The notes: generated by a model from the letters alone, not told the origin. A stretch of DNA of 64,000 nucleotides from Actinomadura sp. NAK00032 (GCF_013364275.1 NZ_CP054932.1:2418001-2482000); one strand, 5' to 3'. Numbered from the stretch's first letter, positions 27,211-35,954 are shown. Numbers and translations: made by a program.

Positions 27211-28455
27211 TCAGTACCGGACGCGCAGCTCCTTGATGCCGTTCAGCCAGGCCGAGCGGAGCCGGCGCGGCTCGCCGACGCGCGCGATGCCCGGCATCTG
27301 GTCGGCGATCGCGGCGAACATCAGCCCGATCTCCAGGCGGGCCAGGTTCGCGCCGATGCAGTAGTGCGCGCCGGTGCCGCCGAACCCGAGGTGCGGGTTG
27401 GGGGAGCGGGTGACGTCGAAGGCCGTCGGGTCGGCGAAGACCTCCTCGTCGAAGTTGGCGGAGCTGTAGTACATCGCGACGCGGTCGCCCGCCTTGATCT
27501 CGACGCCGCCCAGCTCGGCGTCGCGGACGGCCGTCCGCTGGAACGCGGTGACGGGCGTCGACCACCGGACGACCTCGTCCGCCATGGTCTCCGGGCGCTC
27601 GGCCTTGAACAGCTCCCACTGCTCGGGGCTGTCCATGAACGCCATCATCCCGTGCGTGATGGCGTTGCGGGTCGTCTCGTTGCCCGCGACGGCGAGCAGG
27701 ATCATGAAGTAGCCGAACTCGTCGTCGGACAGGCCCTGCCCGTCCACGTCGGCCTGGACGAGCTTGGTCACGATGTCGTGGGCGGGGCAGCCGCGGCGCT
27801 GCTCGGCGAGCCCCATCGAATAGCCGATGATCTCGGCGGCGGCGCAGGCCGGGTCGTCGTTGTACTCGGGGTCGTCGTAGCCGAGCATCTTGTTGGACCA
27901 GTCGAACAGCCGGCGCCGGTCCTCCTGCGGGACGCCCATCAGCTCGGCGATCGCCTGCAGCGGCAGCTCGGCCGCGATCTCGGTGACGAAGTCGCCCTCG
28001 CCGCCGCGCCGGCGGGCCTCGGCCACGATCCGCTCGGCGCGGTCCTGGAGCGCGTCGTGCAGGCCGTTGATCACGCGCGGGGTGAAGCCGCGCGACACGA
28101 TCTTGCGCAGCTTGGCGTGCTGCGGCGGGTCCAGGTGCAGCAGCAGGTTCTCCCGCTGGACGTCCAGCTCCTCCGGGCTGAACCGCTCGTTGAACCGGAT
28201 CACCGCGCCGTTGGCGTTGGACGACCACTGCTCGTGGTCGCGGGAGATCTCCTTGATGTGGGCGTGCCTGCTGATCACCCAGAAGCCGTCGTCGTCGAAG
28301 CCGGTCGCGCCGCGCGGCTGCGCGTTCCACCAGGGCGCGCCGGTCCGGCGCAGCAGCGCGAACTCGGCGAGGGGGATGCGCTCGGCCATCAGGTCCGGGG
28401 CGGCGAAGTCGAAGCCGGCGGGGACGGCGGCGGTCTCCGAGACGGTGGCGGTCAT
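27211..28455 (-). CDS. cyp125: Steroid C26/C27-monooxygenase CYP125
   Basis: 414 aa. AGNETTRN at 257-264, EVVR at 294-297, heme loop FGGTGAHYCIGANLA with Cys366. The N-terminus (PAGFDF..P...AERIPLAEFA.LR), the stretch LPLQAIAELMGVPQEDR and the end RLRSAWLNGIK follow mycobacterial CYP125 closely. That enzyme hydroxylates and further oxidises the terminal methyl of cholesterol or cholestenone to the acid, the first committed side-chain step. It lies upstream of fadA5 with a KstR-type box in its promoter. The expected redox partner is a [3Fe-4S] ferredoxin such as the one at 14721. Confidence 0.93.
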   Translation of the reverse strand: MTATVSETAAVPAGFDFAAPDLMAERIPLAEFALLRRTGAPWWNAQPRGATGFDDDGFWVISRHAHIKEISRDHEQWSSNANGAVIRFNERFSPEELDVQRENLLLHLDPPQHAKLRKIVSRGFTPRVINGLHDALQDRAERIVAEARRRGGEGDFVTEIAAELPLQAIAELMGVPQEDRRRLFDWSNKMLGYDDPEYNDDPACAAAEIIGYSMGLAEQRRGCPAHDIVTKLVQADVDGQGLSDDEFGYFMILLAVAGNETTRNAITHGMMAFMDSPEQWELFKAERPETMADEVVRWSTPVTAFQRTAVRDAELGGVEIKAGDRVAMYYSSANFDEEVFADPTAFDVTRSPNPHLGFGGTGAHYCIGANLARLEIGLMFAAIADQMPGIARVGEPRRLRSAWLNGIKELRVRY

Positions 28456-28495
28456 GCGGCGGTTCCTCCCGATAGGACGGCGCTTGCGCCCACCG

Positions 28496-28542
28496 TAGAA
28501 CCCGTTTCAGGGCCGATTCAAGAGCAAATGAGACTCAAGTCT
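28496..28542. promoter_or_regulatory. cyp125 promoter: KstR-type box plus AGACT palindrome
   Basis: TAGAACCCGTTTCA at 28496-28509 matches TnnAACnnGTTnnA exactly, 41 bases upstream of the cyp125 ATG. AGACT-CA-AGTCT at 28531-28542 (part of TGAGACTCAAGTCT) repeats the arms of the palindrome found next to the KstR-type box at 21690. The rest of the 330-base gap to 28786 shows no coding potential. Confidence 0.7.
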
Positions 28543-28697
28543 GAACTTCTGTCTCCATCAACTGTTTGATTGGTGACCGGGTAGTCATGTTCGGCGCCAA
28601 CTGGCCTGACGCGCGGTGTGCTCGCGCGTGCCACAAGCGTGGCTCCGCATCAAGGGGGCGGCCGGTGAGCTTCCTCACCCGGGTGACGGGGTTTAGC

Positions 28698-28711
28698 TAG
28701 AACCTGTTCTA
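28698..28711. promoter_or_regulatory. KstR-type operator TAGAACCTGTTCTA
   Basis: Exact TnnAACnnGTTnnA match inside the 16-mer CTAGAACCTGTTCTAG, 75 bases upstream of the ATG at 28786. A -10-like TAGCCT at 28746-28751 lies between box and gene. Same sequence as the 21690 box on the other strand. Confidence 0.75.
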
Positions 28712-28785
28712 GAAACGGGCCGGAGTGGGTGTCGGGTGGGTCGACTAGCCTGGGCGTCCGACCTCCCCCGTGCCGGAGAGCCCCC

Positions 28786-29178
28786 ATGGCCGCAGATTTC
28801 GACGAGCCCGTCTTCGACGAGGAATTCGTGCGGAGCGCCGCGTTCACCGAGCCGTCGGCGAGCGAGCGCGCCCGCCCCCCGAGCCGCCGGGAGCGGCGGC
28901 GCGCCCGGCGGTCCGCGCGGCGAGCCGCCGGGGCCGGCCGGTTCCGGCGCCGCCGCCGGAGCGAGCCGAGCCACCGCCGCGCGGTGCTCCAGCTCATCGG
29001 CGGCGTGCTCGTGCTGTTCGCGATCTCGTTCGGGCTGTGGTGGTGGAACTCCGCGCCCCGCGACCCCGAGCCGGTCCGCCCGGTCAGCCCGACGATCACG
29101 CACTCCCCGGCGCCCGCGCCCACCCCGACCGCCCCCGCGACGACGGCGCCGCCGACGATGGAGATCCCCGAGGTCTAA
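28786..29178 (+). CDS. Single-pass membrane protein with Pro/Thr-rich tail, KstR-box promoter
   Basis: 130 aa. Acidic N-terminus (MAADFDEPVFDEEF), a strongly basic Arg-rich stretch at about 25-68, one transmembrane helix (AVLQLIGGVLVLFAISFGLWWW, about 66-86) and a Pro/Thr/Ala-rich C-terminal tail that would be extracytoplasmic. No family recognised. The interest lies in its promoter: a KstR-type box is its only obvious operator, so it may be an uncharacterised membrane component of sterol metabolism. Its stop lies 15 bases before that of the convergent P450. Confidence 0.7.
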   Translation: MAADFDEPVFDEEFVRSAAFTEPSASERARPPSRRERRRARRSARRAAGAGRFRRRRRSEPSHRRAVLQLIGGVLVLFAISFGLWWWNSAPRDPEPVRPVSPTITHSPAPAPTPTAPATTAPPTMEIPEV

Positions 29179-29193
29179 CCGAGCAGCACGGGT

Positions 29194-30390
29194 CTAGCCG
29201 AGCCGCACCCGCAGCTCGGCGTACGCCGGGACGAGGACGCCGCGGGCCGCGCGCCGCGACACCACCCGGTACGGCCCGCCGCCCGACAGCAGTGTCGCCA
29301 GCATCCGCGCCACCTGCGTGCGCGCGACGGCCGCGCCCAGGCACAGGTGGCGGCCCCCGCCGAACCACAGCTGCCGCGTCTCCGGGACGTACTCGCGGCG
29401 GACGTCGAACGGCCCCGCGCCGTTCGTCGCCCGGTAGGTCAGCAGCAGGACCCGCTCGCCCGCGCGGAGCCGCCGCCCGCCGACCGCCGCGTCCCGGGTC
29501 ACGTGCCGCCCGATCACCGGGGCCGGGGTCGCGACGCGCAGGCCCTCGCGCACCGCGTTGCCCATCAGGGACGGGTCGTCCAGCAGCGCCCGCTGCTGCC
29601 CGGTGTCGTGCAGCAGCGCCACCGTGCGGACGGTCCCGGACGCGCCCGTCTCGGTCCCGGCGATCACCAGCAGGGTCGCCAGGCCGCGGGCGAGCGGGAG
29701 GCCGAGGTCCAGCTCGCGGCAGCGGCCGAGGAGGGTGCCCGTCCCGGCCGTCCGGTAGGCCTCCGGGACGCCGGCGGTGATCTCGTCGACGATGGTCCGG
29801 GCCCGCGCGAGGACGGCCGGGTCGAGCTCGGTGGACGCGGTGGTGCCGAGCGCCAGCCGGGCGAGCCGCTCCCCGGCGGCGAACAGGTCCCGGTACCCGC
29901 CGTCGTCCCGCCCGGCGGGCAGCCCGAGCAGGTCGGCGACCATCCGCCCGCCGAGCACGCGCGCGGCGTCCGCGACGTCCACGGTGCCGCCGCCGGCGAG
30001 CCGGCGGGCGAGCGCGGCGTGGGAGGGGCCCTGGGACCGCTCCACCAGGTCGCGGGCGGCGTCCTCGGTGAACAGGTCCCGGGCGCGGGTGCGGATCTCC
30101 GCGTGCCGCGCGCCCCCGAAGAACTGCCCCATCTCGTCGCCGAACAGCTGCGTCCACAGGTGCCCGACGCCGCCCTCGCCGTTCATGCCGAAAGCGGCGT
30201 GGTCGTTGAGGACGTGCCGGGCGAGCACCGGGTCCGTCACGATCCACCCGAGCCGGGGGACGCGGGCGATCGGACCGGTGTGGCGTGCGGCCTCCAGGAG
30301 CGCGAACAGGCCGGGATTGGCCGCCCACAGGAGCCGCGACTCGTGGCGCGCGGCCGCGCGGGTCCGGCGGGGGGTCTTCGTGCTGGTCAT
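29194..30390 (-). CDS. Cytochrome P450 of the OleACD-like cluster (divergent copy)
   Basis: 398 aa. Helix-I motif IAGTETGAS, ExxR as EGLR, heme loop FGGGRHLCLGAAVAR with the ligand Cys. It lacks the long N-terminus of the CYP125 type and ends RRAARGVLVPAYAELRVR, matching the end of the P450 at 32369 (RRAAARGVLIPTYRYLAVR); the two are paralogues of one unusual group. ATG 30390. It is transcribed away from the ketosynthase gene across a 189-base promoter region. Probably oxidises the lipid product of the cluster; not likely to be part of the sterol regulon as no KstR box is near. Confidence 0.85.
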   Translation of the reverse strand: MTSTKTPRRTRAAARHESRLLWAANPGLFALLEAARHTGPIARVPRLGWIVTDPVLARHVLNDHAAFGMNGEGGVGHLWTQLFGDEMGQFFGGARHAEIRTRARDLFTEDAARDLVERSQGPSHAALARRLAGGGTVDVADAARVLGGRMVADLLGLPAGRDDGGYRDLFAAGERLARLALGTTASTELDPAVLARARTIVDEITAGVPEAYRTAGTGTLLGRCRELDLGLPLARGLATLLVIAGTETGASGTVRTVALLHDTGQQRALLDDPSLMGNAVREGLRVATPAPVIGRHVTRDAAVGGRRLRAGERVLLLTYRATNGAGPFDVRREYVPETRQLWFGGGRHLCLGAAVARTQVARMLATLLSGGGPYRVVSRRAARGVLVPAYAELRVRLG

Positions 30391-30579
30391 CCGGCGATTG
30401 TGCCCGGTTGGGAAAGCGGCCGGGATGGCGGTACTACTCATTCCGGATAAGTGGCGGTACTCACGGCGAACCGGGTACAACGCCCGGCCACGGTTCCGTA
30501 GGGTCTCCCTCACCGGAGGCGCCCGGGGTCGGCCAGGCTTGCCGCGACCGAGCACGAGGAACCGGGGGAACCCCAGCCC
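30391..30579. promoter_or_regulatory. Divergent promoter region of the OleACD-like cluster
   Basis: Contains a direct repeat TGGCGGTACT at 30426-30435 and 30452-30461, starts 26 bp apart, flanking ATTCCGGATAA. The repeat could bind a dimeric regulator serving both the P450 (minus) and the ketosynthase (plus). There is no KstR-type box here. Promoter elements are not clear. Confidence 0.4.
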
Positions 30580-31581
30580 ATGAGAGCCCGCATCACCGCC
30601 GTCGCGGCGCACCTGCCCGAGCGGACCGTCACCAGCGCCGAGGTCGAGGCCCGCGTCGCGACCGAGAGCGCGGGGTACCGGCCGCATCCCACCATCGTCG
30701 AGCGGATGACCGGCATCCGCGCCCGGCACGTCATGGACGCCGGCGAGCAGGCCTCCGACCTGGCCGTCGCCGCCGCCCGCCGCGCCCTCGCCGAGCGCGG
30801 CGCCGACCCCGCGGGACTGGACCTGCTGGTCTTCGGGTCGGCGTCGCAGGACCTCGTCGAGCCCGCGACCGCGCACATCGTCGCCGCCAAGCTCGGCGCG
30901 ACCTGCCCGGTGTTCGACGTGAAGAACGCCTGCAACAGCTTCCTCAACGGCCTGCAGATGGCGGACGCGCTGATCCGCACCGGGCAGCACGAGCGCGTGC
31001 TCGTGTGCACCGGGGAGAGCCCGTCCCGCGCGATCCGCTGGAAGGTCCGCGACCGCGCCCAGTTCGTGGACGCGTTCGCCGGCTACACGCTGTCCGACGG
31101 CGGCGCCGCGATGCTCGTCGAGGCCGCCCCCGACGGCGGGATCTTCTACCGCGACTTCGCCGCCGTCTCCAGCGCGTGGCGGGTCGGGACGCTGCCCGGC
31201 GGCGGCTCGATGCACCCCCGCGACCCCGAGTACACCTACTTCAGCGGCGACGGGCGCCGACTCAAGGACGCGTTCGTCGCCGGCGGCCCGGAGCTGTTCA
31301 CGACGGCCCTGGAGAAGACGGGGCTGACCTGGGACGACTTCGCGGTGGTCGCCGTCCACCAGGTGACGCTGCCCTACCTGGAGGTGCTGCGCTCGATCCT
31401 CGGCGTCCCCGCCGACCGGCTCGTCGTGACGCTGCCCGAGCACGGCAACGTCGCGTCCGCGAGCCTGCCGCTGCAGCTCGCCACCGCCCGCGCCGAGGGG
31501 CGCTGCGGCCCCGGCGACCGCGTCGCGCTGGTCGGCCTGGCCGGCGGCATCAGCCTCGGCGTCATGTTCGCGGAGCTGTGA
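30580..31581 (+). CDS. OleA-like thiolase-superfamily ketosynthase (KAS III family)
   Basis: 333 aa. Catalytic Cys118 in VKNACNSFLNG, His in VAVHQVTLPYLEV and Asn in PEHGNVASASLP give the KAS III triad. DLVEPATAHIVAAKLG contains Glu94 in the LEPATA-like context that in OleA reaches into the partner active site for non-decarboxylative Claisen condensation of two acyl-CoAs; ordinary FabH lacks it. So I infer head-to-head condensation to a beta-keto acid rather than chain elongation. First gene of a tight operon with GT2, P450, an OleC-like ligase and an OleD-like reductase (gaps of 2 bases or overlaps). Confidence 0.82.
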   Translation: MRARITAVAAHLPERTVTSAEVEARVATESAGYRPHPTIVERMTGIRARHVMDAGEQASDLAVAAARRALAERGADPAGLDLLVFGSASQDLVEPATAHIVAAKLGATCPVFDVKNACNSFLNGLQMADALIRTGQHERVLVCTGESPSRAIRWKVRDRAQFVDAFAGYTLSDGGAAMLVEAAPDGGIFYRDFAAVSSAWRVGTLPGGGSMHPRDPEYTYFSGDGRRLKDAFVAGGPELFTTALEKTGLTWDDFAVVAVHQVTLPYLEVLRSILGVPADRLVVTLPEHGNVASASLPLQLATARAEGRCGPGDRVALVGLAGGISLGVMFAEL

Positions 31582-31583
31582 CC

Positions 31584-32336
31584 ATGAGGCTCTGGGTCGT
31601 CATCCCCGCCTACGACGAGGAGCGGTCGATCGGCGCGACGCTGCGCCGCCTCGCCGCGCAGACCGACACCGGCTTCGCGCTGGTCGTCGTCGACAACGGC
31701 AGCACCGACGGGACGGCGCGGGTCGTCAAGGAGTTCGCCGCCGGGCACCCGGGCCTGGACGTCCGGATCGTCCACGAGCCCGAGAAGGGGACGGGCGCCG
31801 CCGCCGACACCGGCGTCCGGCACGCGATCGCCGCCGGCGCCACGCACATCGCCCGCACCGACGCCGACTGCCTCCCGGCCCGCGGCTGGGTCGCGGCGGT
31901 GAAGCGCGCGTTCGGCGACGGGCTGGAGATGGTGTCCGGGCCGCTGCTGCCCCGCACCGACGAGTTCCCGCTGAAGTTCTGGGAGCGGCGCCTGCTGCCG
32001 GCCGTCATCGACGTCGCCGCGGCGTTCGGGCGCTTCCGGCCCGGCAACCAGGACCCGCTGTACCTCGGCCCCTACGTGATGATGCCGGGCTGCAACGTCG
32101 CCATCACCGCGGACCTGTACGAGCGGTCGGGCGGCTTCCCCCGCACCCGCATCGAGGACGTCCACGAGGACCGCGCGCTCGTCAACCGCGTCCGCTACGT
32201 CACCGCGGCCTACGGGCTGCGCAAGGACGTGACCGTGTACGGATCGGTGCGCAGGCTGCGCGCGTTCGGCCTGGTCAGGACGCTCGGCTGGTACGCCGAC
32301 CACCGCTACACCCCGCCCGTCGTGGACATCCGGTGA
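31584..32336 (+). CDS. Glycosyltransferase family 2
   Basis: 250 aa GT-A fold: VVIPAYDEERSIGATLRRL at the N-terminus, VVVDNGSTDGT near 38-48, the metal-binding ARTDADCLP (DxD) near 91-99, and RIEDVHEDRAL as the late acceptor-side ED motif. It begins 2 bases after the ketosynthase stop. It may attach a sugar to the cluster product or to a lipid carrier; there are no membrane segments, so dolichyl-phosphate mannose synthase type membrane anchoring is unlikely. Its stop overlaps a possible GTG start of the next P450. Confidence 0.85.
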   Translation: MRLWVVIPAYDEERSIGATLRRLAAQTDTGFALVVVDNGSTDGTARVVKEFAAGHPGLDVRIVHEPEKGTGAAADTGVRHAIAAGATHIARTDADCLPARGWVAAVKRAFGDGLEMVSGPLLPRTDEFPLKFWERRLLPAVIDVAAAFGRFRPGNQDPLYLGPYVMMPGCNVAITADLYERSGGFPRTRIEDVHEDRALVNRVRYVTAAYGLRKDVTVYGSVRRLRAFGLVRTLGWYADHRYTPPVVDIR

Positions 32337-32370
32337 GGGGCGGGCATCCGGTGAGGGGCCGGCATCCGAT
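32333..32370 (+). repeat. 18-bp tandem repeat spanning three candidate P450 starts
   Basis: Two copies of an 18-base unit (GTGAGGGGCGGGCATCCG and a one-base variant) followed by a third that begins ATGAG. Each unit begins with an in-frame start codon: GTG 32333, GTG 32351, ATG 32369. The first overlaps the GT2 stop as GTGA. Confidence 0.7.
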
Positions 32371-33523
32371 GAGCTGGGAGGAGCGGCTGTACCTGGCCGC
32401 GCATCCGCTCGCGTACCCGCTGCTGCGCGGGGTGGCCCGGCGCGGCGCGGTCGTCCGCGTGCCCGGCGTCGGCGTGGTCGTGAACGACGCGGCGGCGGCG
32501 CGCGAGGTCCTGATGGACGGGGAGACCTTCCGCAAGGACGGCCCCGGTTCGCCCGGCGACCTGTGGACGCCGGTGCTGGGCCCGTCGGTCCTGCTCAACA
32601 TGGAGGGCGAGGCGCACCGGGCGCTCCGCCGCAGGCTCACCGAGCTGTTCGTGCCGTCCTACACCGGGGCGCTGTGCGCGCGGGTGCTGGACGAACCGCT
32701 GGAGCGGCTCGCGGGCCGGCTCGGGCGCGGCGCGACCGTCGACCTCGTCGACACCTCCCGCGTCCTGGCCGGCACGGTGATCGGCGAGGTCATCGGGCTG
32801 GAGGGCGGGAGCGAGGCCGTCTACCGGGACCTGTTCGAGCAGGGCGAGCGGATCGTGTCCATGGTGTCGCTGCGCACGCGCCGGCTCTCCCCGGCCCAGG
32901 TGCGGCGCGCCCGCGACGTCCTCGACCCGCTCGGCGACATCGCGGCCAAGGCGTACCGGGCCGGGGACGAGTCGACGGTCATGGGCCGGATGCGGGCGCT
33001 CGGCCTGTCCGCCGACGAGGCGCGCGGCGCGGCGGGGGCGTTCTTCCTGACCGGCACCGAGACCGTCGCGACGCTGCTGCCCCGGCTGATCGCCCTGCTC
33101 GCCGACCACGGGCAGCTCGCCCGCGTCGCCGCCGACCCCGCGCTGCTGGACCGGGCCGTCGAGGAGGCCATGCGGGTGACGACGCCGACGCCGGTGATGC
33201 TGCGCAGCGTGCACCGCCCGGCGGCGGTCGGCGGCGTCGCGATCCGGCCCGGCGACCGGGTGCTGATCGCCACGCACAACTGCTGCCGCGCCCTCGGCCC
33301 GTTCGACCTCGACCGCCCGCACCCGCCCGAGCTGCGCCGCCTGTGGTTCGGCGCCGGGCCGCACTTCTGCCTCGGCTACCCGCTCGCGATGGCGCAGATC
33401 CGGCTGGTGGCCCGGACGCTGCTGGCCGCCGCGCCGCTGCGGATCACCCGGCGGGCGGCGGCGCGCGGCGTCCTGATCCCGACCTACCGGTACCTGGCCG
33501 TCAGGTCGCAGGAGGCGGCATGA
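32369..33523 (+). CDS. Cytochrome P450 of the OleACD-like cluster
   Basis: 384 aa from ATG 32369 (MSWEERLYLAAHPLAYP); two GTG codons 18 and 36 bases upstream, produced by a tandem repeat, would add 6 or 12 residues. Helix-I TGTETVAT, ExxR within EEAMR, heme loop FGAGPHFCLGYPLA with the ligand Cys. It is a paralogue of the divergent P450 at 29194. The stop overlaps the ligase start (ATGA). Likely hydroxylates or desaturates the acyl chains or condensed product; no redox partner is encoded in the cluster. Confidence 0.87.
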   Translation: MSWEERLYLAAHPLAYPLLRGVARRGAVVRVPGVGVVVNDAAAAREVLMDGETFRKDGPGSPGDLWTPVLGPSVLLNMEGEAHRALRRRLTELFVPSYTGALCARVLDEPLERLAGRLGRGATVDLVDTSRVLAGTVIGEVIGLEGGSEAVYRDLFEQGERIVSMVSLRTRRLSPAQVRRARDVLDPLGDIAAKAYRAGDESTVMGRMRALGLSADEARGAAGAFFLTGTETVATLLPRLIALLADHGQLARVAADPALLDRAVEEAMRVTTPTPVMLRSVHRPAAVGGVAIRPGDRVLIATHNCCRALGPFDLDRPHPPELRRLWFGAGPHFCLGYPLAMAQIRLVARTLLAAAPLRITRRAAARGVLIPTYRYLAVRSQEAA

Positions 33524-35031
33524 CGCTCGTCAGGCGGTTGCTCGACCAGGCCGCGCGCAGGCCCGCGGACGTCGCCCTCGTCGCGGGGGACGGCGCCGAG
33601 CTGACCTACGGCGAGCTGCGGCGGCAGGTCCTCGCCGTCCGGCACGGGCTGCTGGAGGGCGGGCTCGCGGCGGGGGACGGGGTGCTGTTCTCCGTGCGGC
33701 CCTCGCCGGAGTCGCTCGTCCTCGCGCTGGGCGTGGTCGCGGCCGGGGGAGTGGTCGTGTTCGCCGACCCGGGGGCCGGCCCCGAGATGTTCACCGCGCG
33801 GCTCCGGCTCGCGCGCCCGCGCTGGTCGGCGGCCGAGTCGGTGCTGTACGCGGGCAGCCGGCTGCGGCCCGTGCGGGCCTACGCGCGGCGGCGCGGGCTG
33901 CTGCTGCCGAACCTCGCCGACCTCCAGGTCCCGGGGGAGGGCCCGATGCGGCACATCCACGTCGGCCGCCGCCTGCCGGGCGTGCCGCGCGGCGCGGTGC
34001 CGTTCGCGCGGCTGGCCCGCGGGGAGGCCCCCGAGCCCGGCGCGGACCCCGACCCGGACGCGCCCGCCGCCGTGATCTTCACCTCGGGGACGACCGCGCA
34101 CCCGCGCGCGGTCGTGCACACCCAGGCGTCGCTCGCCGCGGCGCTCGACCTGTTCCGGGCCCGGCTGCCGCTCGGCCCCGGCGACGTCGTGCACACCGAC
34201 CAGCTGATGCTCGGCCTGCCGACGCTGATCGCGGGGGCCCGCTGGTCGATGCCGCCGCTGTTCTGCGCGCCCGCCGACTTCGCCCGGCTGATGCGGGAGC
34301 GGGGCGCGACGCACACGTTCTGCGTCCCCGTCCACCTGGCCGAGATCCTGGACGCCTGCGGGGAGCTGCCGCCGGCCGTCCGGTACGTCCTGCTCGGCGC
34401 GGCGCCCGCGCCCGCGCCGATCCTGCGGAGGGCGGTGGCGGCGGCGCCGTCCGCCGAGGTCCTGTCCGTGTACGCGATGACGGAGATCCTGCCGGTGGCG
34501 ATCGCGTCGGCGGAGGAGAAGCTCGCGCACACGGGGCCGGGCTCAGGCGACCTCCTGGGCGTGCCACTGCCCGGTGTAGGCACACGCCTGGCCGACGACG
34601 GCGAACTGCTCCTGTCGGGCCCCAACCTGTGCTGCGGCTACCTGGGCGCGGACCCCATCACCGAACTCCCGACCGGCGACCTCGCCCGCATCGACGATGG
34701 ACGCCTCGTCCTTACGGGGCGCAAGAAGGACATGCTGATCCGAGGCAAGTTCAACCTCTACCCCGGCCTGTACGAACCATCGATCGCGGCCCTGCCCGAC
34801 GTGGCCGAAGCCGCGATCGTGGGCGTCCCCGACCCGCAGACGGGGGACGAGGAGGTCGTGCTGGCCGTGGTGGGCCCGCCCCATCTGCCCGCCCAGCTCC
34901 AGCGCACCCTCCCGGACGTCATCGACCACGACGCCCTGCCCGACCGGATCGTCGTCCTGGACGACCTCCCGCGCTCCGGCCGGACCCGCAAGCTCGACCG
35001 GGACCGGCTCCGCGAACTGGTGGCGCGATGA
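33520..35031 (+). CDS. OleC-like AMP-dependent ligase (putative beta-lactone synthetase)
   Basis: 503 aa ANL-superfamily enzyme. P-loop IFTSGTTAHPRAVVHT near 186-201, A5 region VYAMTEILPVA, A7 TGDLARIDDGRLVLTGRKKDM, and a conserved C-terminal Lys in RSGRTRKLDR. The A5 sequence with LPVA, in place of the usual YGxTE followed by other residues, is the pattern I associate with OleC, which turns beta-hydroxy acids into beta-lactones through an acyl-AMP. An ordinary fatty-acyl-CoA or AMP ligase remains possible. It overlaps both neighbours by 4 bases (ATGA), so it is translationally coupled to the P450 and the OleD-like reductase. Confidence 0.78.
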   Translation: MTLVRRLLDQAARRPADVALVAGDGAELTYGELRRQVLAVRHGLLEGGLAAGDGVLFSVRPSPESLVLALGVVAAGGVVVFADPGAGPEMFTARLRLARPRWSAAESVLYAGSRLRPVRAYARRRGLLLPNLADLQVPGEGPMRHIHVGRRLPGVPRGAVPFARLARGEAPEPGADPDPDAPAAVIFTSGTTAHPRAVVHTQASLAAALDLFRARLPLGPGDVVHTDQLMLGLPTLIAGARWSMPPLFCAPADFARLMRERGATHTFCVPVHLAEILDACGELPPAVRYVLLGAAPAPAPILRRAVAAAPSAEVLSVYAMTEILPVAIASAEEKLAHTGPGSGDLLGVPLPGVGTRLADDGELLLSGPNLCCGYLGADPITELPTGDLARIDDGRLVLTGRKKDMLIRGKFNLYPGLYEPSIAALPDVAEAAIVGVPDPQTGDEEVVLAVVGPPHLPAQLQRTLPDVIDHDALPDRIVVLDDLPRSGRTRKLDRDRLRELVAR

Positions 35032-35954
35032 GGATCGCCGTGACCGGAGCCTCGGGTTTCGTGGGCGGCGCGGTGTGCCGGGCGCTCGCCGCCCAAGGCA
35101 TCGCGACGTACGCGTTCGGCCGCCGCCCGGCCGTCGCCCCAGCCCACGTGGGCAGCGCCCCCTACCGTTCATGGGACCTCACCCGAGGCCCGCTGCAGGA
35201 CGCGCCACGCGTGGACGCCGTCGTCCACTGCGCGGGCAGCGTGACCGACTGGGGGCCGGCGCCGGCCCTGTTCGCCGCCAACCTCACCGGCACCCGCACT
35301 GCGCTGGAGTCCTTCCCGCACGCGCGGTTCGTGCATGTGAGCACGGCGAGTGTCTACGACCCGTTCCGGCCGAGCGTCATGGTGCGCGAGGACGAGGCCC
35401 CGGTGTCCCGCTACATGAACGCCTACGGAGCGTCCAAGGCCGCCGCCGAGCGCCTGGCGCGGGACCACGGCGCGATCATCCTGCGCCCGCACGCCGTCTA
35501 CGGCCCCGGTGACACGACGCTGCTGCCGCGCGTCCTGTCGGCGGTGCGCGGCCCGCTGCTGCCGGCCGTGGGCACCGGCCGCCAGCGCGTCAGCCTGACC
35601 TCGGTCGGCAACCTCGTCCAGGGCTGCGTGCTGGCCGCGACGGGCCCGGTGGACTCCGGCGCCTTCAACATCGCCGACGCGGAGCCCGTCACGATCGACG
35701 ACGCGTTCCGCGAGATCCTCCGCGAGCGCGGCGTCAGAGCACGGCCGGTCTACCTCCCGGCGAGCGCCGCCCGGCCGCTGGCGGCGCTCGCCGAGGGCGC
35801 GTTCCTGCTGGCCCGCCGCCCGGAGCCCCCGCGCATCACCCGCTACGCGATCAGCCATCTGGCCGTGGAGCGGACCCTCGACATCACCGCCGCCGGGAAG
35901 GTCCTCGGCTACGACCCGCACCCGACGTCCTTCGCGGGCGCCGCCGATTGGTGA
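35028..35954 (+). CDS. OleD-like NAD(P)-dependent 3-beta-HSD/epimerase family reductase
   Basis: 308 aa extended SDR. Cofactor motif VTGASGFVGGAV at 5-16; VDAVVHCAGSVTDWGP; active-site Ser and YGASK with Tyr and Lys (MNAYGASKAAAE); RPHAVYGPGD. The tail PRITRYAISHLAVERTLDITAAG corresponds to the segment typical of OleD, which reduces the OleA beta-keto acid to the beta-hydroxy acid used by OleC. Last gene of the operon; its stop codon shares a base with the first palindrome of the following Clp-N/HTH promoter. Confidence 0.82.
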   Translation: MRIAVTGASGFVGGAVCRALAAQGIATYAFGRRPAVAPAHVGSAPYRSWDLTRGPLQDAPRVDAVVHCAGSVTDWGPAPALFAANLTGTRTALESFPHARFVHVSTASVYDPFRPSVMVREDEAPVSRYMNAYGASKAAAERLARDHGAIILRPHAVYGPGDTTLLPRVLSAVRGPLLPAVGTGRQRVSLTSVGNLVQGCVLAATGPVDSGAFNIADAEPVTIDDAFREILRERGVRARPVYLPASAARPLAALAEGAFLLARRPEPPRITRYAISHLAVERTLDITAAGKVLGYDPHPTSFAGAADW

